A stretch of DNA of 15,264 nt from Bacteroidota bacterium (GTDB taxonomy: Bacteria; Bacteroidota; Bacteroidia; Chitinophagales; Saprospiraceae). The position numbers and the translations under genes were made by a program. Each line of letters starts with the position of its first letter. The first letter of the stretch is position 1. The stretch is taken from assembly GCA_008501835.1 (NCBI GenBank), contig QQUB01000663.1:1-15264 (forward strand), read 5' to 3'. This document shows positions 8,034-13,606 of the stretch, in pieces. The notes below the pieces were generated by a model. That model ran no database searches. It saw only the letters and a list, made by a program, of their open reading frames with translations, and was not told the DNA's origin.

Positions 8034-10430
8034 ATGAATATGAAATACATCTTTATTATTATCGCTCTCTTTTTGTCCATCAATACCTGGGGGCAACATG
8101 CAGCCACCTATTCAAGGGTAAAAATTAACCTGAATGCTTTTCATACCATTGAACTACTCGACGAGATCGGAATCGCAGCTGATCACGGAACCTATTTAAA
8201 AGGAAGACATTTTACAACTGACCTTTCCCAGGTTGAAGTCCAGTTACTTTCAGAAAATGGCTTCGATTTTGAGATACTCATTGAAGATGCGGAGGCTTGG
8301 TATGCCAACCCGAACCGGGAGGAATTAGACCTTCGAGGTACTGGGGATTGTCAACCATTAGATCCAGTTCCCAATTACCCGGTTCCGGAAAATTTTGAAA
8401 TGGGCAGCATGGGGGGATATTTCACCTGGCAGGAAATGCTGGCGATTCTGGATGAAATGAAGGCACTTTACCCAGACCTGATTTCAACCAAACTCCCTAT
8501 TGAAGGTGAACTAACATTCGAGGGGCGACCTATTCACTGGGTGCGTATCTCTGATAATCCGGAAGCTGATGAAAATGAACCGGAAGTACTATACACCGCC
8601 CTCCACCATTCGCGCGAGCCCGGCAGCCTTACCCAACTTATCTTTTATATGTGGTACCTGTTGGAAAACTATGAAACAGATGAACAGATCAGATATCTGA
8701 TAGATGAAACCGAAATGTATTTTATTCCTTGCGTCAACCCCGATGGTTATGTTTATAATGAGTTGAATAATCCGGAAGGCGGAGGATTATGGAGAAAAAA
8801 CCGATTCATCAACGGTGATGGTTCCCATGGGGTCGACCTAAATCGAAATTACGGTTACGAATGGGGTCATGATAATGAAGGATCCTCAACCAATCCACTG
8901 TCTGAAACCTATCGGGGAACAGCTCCCTTTTCAGAACCAGAAACAAGAGCTGTTAGAGATTTTTGTAATGAGCACCAATTTCAGATCGCCCTGAACTATC
9001 ATACCCATGGAGATTTGTTGGTGCATCCCTGGAGTTATTCAGATTCTTATACTCCCGATCATGAGACCTTTTCCAATATGGCAAGGGCTATGATCGCTGA
9101 AAATAGCTACCTGGCTGGAACTACATCTGAAACCGTCGGTTATGCCGTTAATGGAGATTCTGATGACTGGATGTATGGCGAACAGGACTCCAAGCCGGAA
9201 ATTCTTGCTTTCACCCCGGAAGTCGGGGCTTCCGGAGGTTTCTGGCCTGCCGAGGATCAGATTGTTCCCAATGCTCAAAAAACCCTGTTGATGAACCTGA
9301 GGACTGCGGCTTTGGTACACAGGTTTGGAATTATAAAGGATAACAACCCTGTGGTACTTAACGCTCAAACTGCAAACTTTTATTATTCCCTGCAACGAAT
9401 CGGATTACAAAACGGGCCTATGGAAGTCCGGCTTTCCCCAATAAGTGATAATGTTAATGTCGAGCCGGAATCCATATCACATGATTTGAACGCAAATGAG
9501 TCAATCGTTGGAACTTTTTCGATAGACCTGGACTCCGAAATTCAAAACGGGGATACCCTACAATTTTATTTAAGTCTGGATAACGGCTCATACACCAAGG
9601 GAGATACGATTACAAAAATATTCATTAATAATATTCCTGCTTTTTCTGATAGCGGCCCCTCGATGGATAATTGGCAAATTGAATCAGGGCTTTGGGCCAC
9701 CACGGGTACTACTTATTATTCGGCTCCTATGTCCATAACAGATTCTCCTAATGGAGTTTATGCGAATAACGTTGAAGATCATATCGTATTACAGGAATCT
9801 ATCGAATTGGGTTCCGCATTTGAACAGGCATTTCTGAACTTCTGGGCAAAATGGGAGATCGAACCGGCATATGATTATGCCCAGGTGGCTATTTCGGTTA
9901 ATTCGGGTGATTTCATTCCCTTATGCGGAAGGTATTCCAAAATAGGAACTGACAATCAGGATGAGGGCAACCCGTTATATGATGGGTTTCAGCAAGAATG
10001 GGTAGAAGAAATGATCGATATTACAGAATTTGCGGAGCCCGGAGATGACATAAAAATCAGGTTTTCCATGGTTTCAGATGGCTATTTACAAGAGGATGGG
10101 TTTTACTTCGATGAGGTCAGCATTATCCTCACCGATAACTCCCCAGAAGGGGTTGTCAAACCCAATAAACCCTTTTCCTGGGACCTCTACCCTGTTCCTG
10201 CAAGTGAGCAATTACATATAGAAATCGTTCCCGGGTTTTCAAAAACCAGCCCTTTGGAAATGGCGTTTTTTGATGCCCTGGGAAAAATTATTTTTTCTGA
10301 GAAAATCGAGCTTTCCGATGTCCTTCACAAAACCCTGGACACAAGCAACTGGCAACCAGGTTTTTATATTTGCAAAATCAGCAGTCAAAACCAGGAAACT
10401 CTAATAAAAAGAGTGATAATCACTCATTGA
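8034..10430 (+). CDS. Secreted M14 zinc carboxypeptidase with T9SS C-terminal sorting domain
   Basis: The 798-aa protein begins with a signal peptide (MNMKYIFIIIALFLSINTWG, mature from about Q21). A pro-region (about 22-120) precedes the M14 domain (about 128-430). Zinc ligands are H192 and E195 in HHSREP and probably H323 in NYHTHG. Substrate-binding residues are in RKNR (254-257) and DLNRNYG (N270, R271). The catalytic base is probably E396 in FTPEVG. Residues 535-700 read as a jelly-roll-like beta domain (NFWAKWEIEPAYDYAQVAIS), and the last ~85 residues (WDLYPVPASEQLHIEI ... TSNWQPGFYICKI ... LIKRVIITH) are a type A T9SS sorting tail. It should be exported, passed through the outer membrane by T9SS, and released or anchored at the surface to trim peptides. 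ATG at 8040 (M3) is an alternative start. It is a single-gene unit. Confidence 0.93.
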   Translation: MNMKYIFIIIALFLSINTWGQHAATYSRVKINLNAFHTIELLDEIGIAADHGTYLKGRHFTTDLSQVEVQLLSENGFDFEILIEDAEAWYANPNREELDLRGTGDCQPLDPVPNYPVPENFEMGSMGGYFTWQEMLAILDEMKALYPDLISTKLPIEGELTFEGRPIHWVRISDNPEADENEPEVLYTALHHSREPGSLTQLIFYMWYLLENYETDEQIRYLIDETEMYFIPCVNPDGYVYNELNNPEGGGLWRKNRFINGDGSHGVDLNRNYGYEWGHDNEGSSTNPLSETYRGTAPFSEPETRAVRDFCNEHQFQIALNYHTHGDLLVHPWSYSDSYTPDHETFSNMARAMIAENSYLAGTTSETVGYAVNGDSDDWMYGEQDSKPEILAFTPEVGASGGFWPAEDQIVPNAQKTLLMNLRTAALVHRFGIIKDNNPVVLNAQTANFYYSLQRIGLQNGPMEVRLSPISDNVNVEPESISHDLNANESIVGTFSIDLDSEIQNGDTLQFYLSLDNGSYTKGDTITKIFINNIPAFSDSGPSMDNWQIESGLWATTGTTYYSAPMSITDSPNGVYANNVEDHIVLQESIELGSAFEQAFLNFWAKWEIEPAYDYAQVAISVNSGDFIPLCGRYSKIGTDNQDEGNPLYDGFQQEWVEEMIDITEFAEPGDDIKIRFSMVSDGYLQEDGFYFDEVSIILTDNSPEGVVKPNKPFSWDLYPVPASEQLHIEIVPGFSKTSPLEMAFFDALGKIIFSEKIELSDVLHKTLDTSNWQPGFYICKISSQNQETLIKRVIITH

Positions 10431-10464
10431 CCAAACAAAAATTAGAACAAAACGCGAAATAATC

Positions 10465-10494
10465 TTGTTTTCAAAATATAATATGCTATCTTTG
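10465..10494 (+). promoter_or_regulatory. Bacteroidota consensus promoter for the split tRNA-fMet
   Basis: TTG at 10465-10467 is separated by exactly 19 nt from TATCTTTG at 10487-10494, a perfect TTG-N19-TAnnTTTG arrangement of the Bacteroidota primary sigma factor. Transcription would start near 10501, about 46 nt before the mature tRNA 5' end. It is the only strong promoter seen upstream of the endonuclease gene at 10994 as well. Confidence 0.88.
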
Positions 10495-10516
10495 CAATCC
10501 GTTTTACGGAGCATAC

Positions 10517-10534
10517 TACTTAAAATGTTAAGTA
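10517..10534 (+). other. Hairpin in the tRNA precursor leader
   Basis: TACTTAA (10517-10523) and TTAAGTA (10528-10534) pair perfectly around AATG. The hairpin lies in the 5' leader that RNase P would remove, 12 nt before the tRNA 5' end. It could keep the leader away from the intron fold or simply be chance in AT-rich DNA. Confidence 0.45.
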
Positions 10535-10579
10535 AAACCATTATATCGCGGGGTGGAGCAGTTGGTAGCTCGTCGGGCT

Positions 10580-10901
10580 CAAAGGAGCAGTTGACAAATT
10601 GACTAAGTTAATTAGTTTTGATCATGACACCTACTTAATCATGATCACCGGGATGAAAATTTCGGAATTTCACTTTTGCAGGGCTGTTTCGATAGGAATA
10701 TCGGAATGATCATTCGTCAAATTCGGGGAAGCCTTTAGTATGGTAATCCCGAGCCAAGCTTCCGAGTAATCGGTTGAAGGTGTAGAGACTTGACGGCGAA
10801 CACCCTACCCTTTTGAATTTTCAAAAGACGGGTGAAGAGAAAGTCCAGACCACAAATTCCGGTCAAACCGACTGGAAGCAGTGAAAACTGTAGATGGTAA
10901 G
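10580..10901 (+). ncRNA. Group I self-splicing intron (subgroup IC3-like) in the tRNA-fMet anticodon loop
   Basis: The intron is 322 nt, follows U33 and ends in G10901, as group I introns do. P1: exon GGCU (10576-10579) with guide GGCU (10682-10685), giving the U.G pair at the splice site. P2: 10687-10708 with GGAA loop. P3: TTCGTC (10713-10718) with GGCGAA (10795-10800). P4: CGGG (10724-10727) with CCCG (10748-10751). P5: GCC/GGT. P6: CCGA-GTAA-TCGG (10762-10773). P7: GACTT (10787-10791) with AAGTC (10841-10845). P8 is closed by ACCC/GGGT. P9b: CAGT-GAAA-ACTG (10879-10890). The core strings CAAATTCGG, GAGCCAAGCTTC, AAGGTGTAGAGACT and GTGAAG...AGTCCAG match Azoarcus tRNA-Ile and cyanobacterial tRNA-Leu introns as I remember them. 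L1 holds ~100 extra nt with hairpins. No open reading frame lies inside. Confidence 0.93.
10619..10647 (+). repeat. Long perfect hairpin inside the intron L1 insertion
   Basis: TGATCATGA (10619-10627) and TCATGATCA (10639-10647) are perfect inverse copies around an 11-nt loop. They sit in the ~100-nt segment between the 5' splice site and the internal guide. A second hairpin there is GAA(A)ATT-TCGG-AATTTC (about 10654-10670). They probably bring splice site and guide together. This is also where group I introns often carry or have lost an endonuclease gene. Confidence 0.6.
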
Positions 10902-10950
10902 CATAACCCGAAGGTCGTTGGTTCAAGTCCAGCCCCCGCTACTAAGATTA

Positions 10951-10984
10951 AAAGCCTGTCGCTTGCGACGGGCTTTTTTTGTTT
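10951..10984 (+). terminator. Rho-independent terminator after tRNA-fMet, overlapping the endonuclease leader
   Basis: AAAGCCTGTCG (10951-10961) pairs with CGACGGGCTTT (10966-10976) around a CTTG loop. The only non-Watson-Crick pair is a U.G on the plus strand, and seven T run to 10980, then GTTTT. It begins 10 nt after the tRNA 3' end. The endonuclease ATG is only 13 nt after the T-tract. Confidence 0.9.
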
Positions 10985-10993
10985 TACCAAAAA

Positions 10994-11428
10994 ATGAATC
11001 AAATGAATACTAAACAAAAAGGAGACATTGCTGAACAGGCTGTGACTCTCAAGGCCTTGAAATTAGGTTATGAAGTTTTAAAACCAATTGGAGACAGATT
11101 ACCATATGATTTGGTTTTTGATATCGAAGGAAAACTTGTCAAAATTCAGGTGAAAAGTGCCTGGTATGACAGCAAAAAAGACAATTATGTTGTCGATAAC
11201 CGAAGAACAAAAACCAATCGACGTCAAATGATCCGGGAAAACTATTCCTCAGAAGATTTTGACTTTGCCGTTCTATATATTCCAGATCTCGAAGTTTTTT
11301 ACATCATGCCCATCGAGGACTTTATCAGCTTTGGTTCAGAGGTTCATTTGGTGGAAGCTGAAAAGCGGCAAAGAAAGCCAAGGTCCGCAGAATTTCGCGA
11401 AGCATGGCATTTATTATTGGACCTGTGA
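10994..11428 (+). CDS. PD-(D/E)XK homing endonuclease-like protein (I-Ssp6803I family) next to the tRNA intron
   Basis: The 144-aa protein has the small group I intron-associated PD-(D/E)XK nuclease fold pattern: KGDIAEQAVTLKALKLGYEVLKP (E14), PYDLVF (D39) and KIQVKSAWY (Q52-x-K54), then FDFAVLYIPDLEVFYIMPIEDF (88-110). The spacing E-25-D-13-Q-2-K agrees with my memory of I-Ssp6803I (about 150 aa), the enzyme of the Synechocystis tRNA-fMet intron, which cuts intronless tRNA-fMet genes. Here the gene lies outside the intron, 52 nt after exon 2. ATG 10994 is chosen because an in-frame TTG at 10979 lies in the terminator T-tract; ATG 11003 is possible. No promoter fits between terminator and start, so expression probably needs read-through from the tRNA promoter. 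It could instead be a stand-alone nuclease of the same family with another role. DNA specificity is inferred from context. Confidence 0.85.
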   Translation: MNQMNTKQKGDIAEQAVTLKALKLGYEVLKPIGDRLPYDLVFDIEGKLVKIQVKSAWYDSKKDNYVVDNRRTKTNRRQMIRENYSSEDFDFAVLYIPDLEVFYIMPIEDFISFGSEVHLVEAEKRQRKPRSAEFREAWHLLLDL

Positions 11429-11433
11429 AAAAC

Positions 11434-11450
11434 TAAAACACCTTGTTTTA
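11434..11450 (+). terminator. Weak hairpin after the endonuclease gene
   Basis: TAAAACA (11434-11440) and TGTTTTA (11444-11450) pair perfectly around CCT, followed by CTTTTAATATTCTTT. It starts 6 nt after the endonuclease stop. The stem is AT-rich and the T-run is broken, so termination strength is doubtful. Confidence 0.4.
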
Positions 11451-11519
11451 CTTTTAATATTCTTTGACATTATATAGCTGTATATAGTATCATCCATCAA
11501 AGGCAGCAATTCCGTAAAA

Positions 11520-11549
11520 TTCTGATTCTCCAAAAAAATGCTTACTTTG
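11520..11549 (+). promoter_or_regulatory. Probable promoter of the cupredoxin-barrel operon
   Basis: TTACTTTG at 11542-11549 differs from TAnnTTTG at one position. It is preceded by AAATGC as at the icd box, and has TTC (TTG expected) exactly 19 nt upstream at 11520-11522. A start near 11556 would leave a ~60-nt leader before the ATG at 11617. Confidence 0.5.
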
Positions 11550-11616
11550 GTAGAGCTATTATCAATAAAACAACGCCCTCCCACATTTTTTTCAGAAACT
11601 TCTAACCGGAACACCT

Positions 11617-12297
11617 ATGAGAAAACCACTGCTATTGTATGGCTTTTCCTTTCTTTTACTGGCCTATTTCCTTCCGGGAGATAAAGCATTCAACGAAGTT
11701 AATGGGACTATAATTCTTTCTGATTGCGGTAAGGTCATTGAACGAGCTACCGGGTACAATGAAGACGGCACCGAAATTATGCATTCAGATGATCCGATGG
11801 CACAAACGTATTTGAATGTCATCATAAGTTTGCATCCTTTAAACTTTAAACCAAAACTCGTCAAAACAAACAATGCGGTTTTGACCCAAAGGGAACAGAC
11901 CTTTATCCCTAATATTCTTCCCATAGTGGCCGGATCAAAAGTCCATTTTATGAATGAAGACGAATTCTTTCACAATGTACAGTCCTATACCCCAAAATCA
12001 AGGTTCAGCATCGGACGAAGGGCACCGGGGATTTCCTATGGCATCACCATCAAAAAAGTTGGCGTTGTGGATCTCATGTGCGATATACACTCACATATGA
12101 ATGCCAGAATCCTTTCCTTTGACACCCCCTATTTTTGCCGGATCCAAAAAGACGGAACCTATTCCCTCGACCACATCCCTGATGGAAAATATCGAATTGA
12201 AGTTTTCCACCCGCTATGCGATAAAATAACCGATGTAGTTGAAATTAATGGAAAGAGGAGTTTTTCTTTTGACTTTGACCTGACCGTAAAACCTTAA
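11617..12297 (+). CDS. Exported cupredoxin-like (plastocyanin-fold) protein
   Basis: The 226-aa protein has an N-terminal hydrophobic export signal (residues 1-20). Residues about 90-168 look like a type 1 copper domain: TFIPNILPIVAGSKVHFMNEDEFFHNV with ligand H119, and VVDLMCDIHSHMNARIL with C155, H158 (or H160) and probably M161. The C-terminal part (about 172-226; IQKDGTYSLDHIPDGKYRIEVFHP) is a carboxypeptidase-regulatory/transthyretin-like beta module. This architecture is found in proteins loosely labelled 'methylamine utilization' in databases; nothing here ties it to methylamine. It probably acts in the periplasm in electron transfer or copper handling. It starts the unit with the barrel gene, which begins 2 nt after its stop codon. 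The closeness of C155, H158, H160 and M161 is tighter than in plastocyanin, so the exact copper ligands are uncertain. Confidence 0.75.
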   Translation: MRKPLLLYGFSFLLLAYFLPGDKAFNEVNGTIILSDCGKVIERATGYNEDGTEIMHSDDPMAQTYLNVIISLHPLNFKPKLVKTNNAVLTQREQTFIPNILPIVAGSKVHFMNEDEFFHNVQSYTPKSRFSIGRRAPGISYGITIKKVGVVDLMCDIHSHMNARILSFDTPYFCRIQKDGTYSLDHIPDGKYRIEVFHPLCDKITDVVEINGKRSFSFDFDLTVKP

Positions 12298-12299
12298 AG

Positions 12300-13523
12300 A
12301 TGTACTCTTTTGTTAATCCAAAGAAATTTAAATCCTCCCCTCTCCCACTGCTGATATTATTTTTCATGGTAATATCCAGCCACGCTAATGCACAGCGTTC
12401 TATGAAAATTAAGATTCTGGCGGACATGGAACTTTCCAATGCAGGACCGGATTCACACTTCTTTTTTAATGAAATTGATAAGGATTTTACCCAATGGCGA
12501 TTTGGTCTTTCCCAACTGAACCTGATCACACAGATCAATATTAACAAACAGGTCAGGATAAATGCACGAGTCCTTGCTGAAAGGGATCATGGGAGGGAGT
12601 TTGGCAGGTTGGTCTTACCGCAATTAAACCTGCAATATTTGTCAAAAGACAGGAAATACGGCCTTACCCTGGGAACTTTTACCAATCCCTTTGGATCTTT
12701 TAATAAACATCAATTATCAACTGACAGAAATTTGATCGGTTTACCGCTGGCCTATAGCTATTACAATAATATATCTGAAAAACTGGGGTTTATCGACGGA
12801 CTTGGTGACATAGTGAAAATTCCCATAAAGGGTGATGTTCAGTGGGGCAGAACGAATCTTTATTATGGCGGATATACCCTGGGAGCTATGTTTAGCTGGG
12901 CTATCAAGCCTTCCAAAATCGGACTAAAGGTAGCTCTGGTCAATGGCGCTTCAAATATTCAGTTTCCTTTTACCAGCCCCATGCACCTGGGAGTGGTTTC
13001 CAGGTTAAAAATTCAGCCCACTTATTTCTGGGAGCAAGGGGTCTCCCTCAGTCATGGCACTTTCATGCAGGACTCCCCTATAAGTGATATTTTCGAGAAC
13101 CTGAGACAATATTCTCAAACCCTCATTGGAACCGACTACAAATTGGGCATGGGGCATTTGGAATTTTCCGGAGAGGTGATTTTTACAGCCTATAAGGTTC
13201 CTGTGGTTGATTTTAATGAAGGGGCAGTGAAAAGTGTCGAAAACCTGAATAATCTGGCCCTTTATCTCGATGCTAAATACGAGTTGCCTTTTTTACAGGG
13301 AAGTTATATTGCCTACAGGATTGACCATCTGAGATTCAGTACCATTTCGGATGGGCTTTATGAAAACTGGGATAATAATATCCTGCGAAATTCCATGGGG
13401 ATTGGTTACAATGTTACCCGTAACATTATAGTACGGGCATCTGTGTCGACTCAGAATGTACAGAACAAGGATTGGGGTAAATCACAACGAACATTTCGTC
13501 TTGTTTTGACGGCTCATTATTAG
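12300..13523 (+). CDS. Outer-membrane beta-barrel (porin-like) protein
   Basis: The 407-aa protein has a signal peptide with likely cleavage after SSHANA (about residue 31, mature N-terminus QRSMK). The mature chain reads as alternating barrel strands throughout (WRFGLSQLNLITQININKQVRINARVLAERD, YGLTLGTFTNPFGSF, ARASVSTQ-like C-terminal strands) and ends in aromatic Y, as outer-membrane barrels do. The stretch TNPFG...LIGLPLAYSYYNNISEK resembles the inward-folded constriction segment of porin-like proteins. It follows the cupredoxin gene with a 2-nt gap and is surely co-transcribed, which suggests a joint periplasm/outer-membrane function, possibly metal or redox related. I do not recognise a named family, and the substrate is unknown. 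Confidence 0.7.
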   Translation: MYSFVNPKKFKSSPLPLLILFFMVISSHANAQRSMKIKILADMELSNAGPDSHFFFNEIDKDFTQWRFGLSQLNLITQININKQVRINARVLAERDHGREFGRLVLPQLNLQYLSKDRKYGLTLGTFTNPFGSFNKHQLSTDRNLIGLPLAYSYYNNISEKLGFIDGLGDIVKIPIKGDVQWGRTNLYYGGYTLGAMFSWAIKPSKIGLKVALVNGASNIQFPFTSPMHLGVVSRLKIQPTYFWEQGVSLSHGTFMQDSPISDIFENLRQYSQTLIGTDYKLGMGHLEFSGEVIFTAYKVPVVDFNEGAVKSVENLNNLALYLDAKYELPFLQGSYIAYRIDHLRFSTISDGLYENWDNNILRNSMGIGYNVTRNIIVRASVSTQNVQNKDWGKSQRTFRLVLTAHY

Positions 13524-13606
13524 GTTATAGTCACACTACATAGTACCAGGTTCAATTTACTGATTAACAGTACTTTATTGAATTTAAAATCGGAAAAAAT
13601 CTTTGA

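Larger units (their letters stand above)
10547..10941 (+). tRNA. Initiator tRNA-fMet(CAU), interrupted by a group I intron
   Basis: Exon 1 is 10547-10579 and exon 2 is 10902-10941; joined they make a 73-nt tRNA. The acceptor stem pairs G2-C71 to G7-C66, with an unpaired C1 opposite U72, the mark of bacterial initiator tRNA. The D arm is GAGC...GCTC. The anticodon stem has the three consecutive G-C pairs of initiators (GGG/CCC) around the loop CTCATAA, anticodon CAT at 10902-10904. The T arm is GTTGG-TTCAAGT-CCAGC. Discriminator A73 is at 10941; CCA is not encoded (CTA follows), so it must be added. The intron splits the anticodon loop between U33 and C34, so the tRNA cannot work unless spliced. 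If this is the only initiator tRNA in the genome, all translation initiation depends on splicing. Confidence 0.95.

Noticed and set aside
10547..10580. tRNA fragment or pseudogene left by an integration event
   Set aside because: The missing half lies intact at 10902-10941 on the same strand, and the sequence between has all core elements of a group I intron, so it is a split gene and not an attachment-site remnant.
10580..10901. Archaeal-type bulge-helix-bulge intron or group II intron
   Set aside because: No group II domain V or GUGYG start, and a bulge-helix-bulge intron is not expected in bacteria; the P3-P8 core and P7 guanosine site region fit group I.
10979..10993. TTG start at 10979 for the endonuclease
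   Set aside because: It lies in the terminator T-tract; ATG codons at 10994 and 11003 precede the conserved KGDIAE block with normal family length.
10735..11017. Minus-strand open frames of 63 and 70 codons over the tRNA and intron
   Set aside because: They lie wholly across the intron core, tRNA exon 2 and terminator; one contains the antisense of the tRNA T arm, which often gives a false reading such as GLEPTTFG. No gene.
13524..13606. Terminator or promoter between the barrel gene and the TPR sensor
   Set aside because: Only 5-bp AGTAC/GTACT arms far apart and no TAnnTTTG box at a usable distance; nothing supportable.
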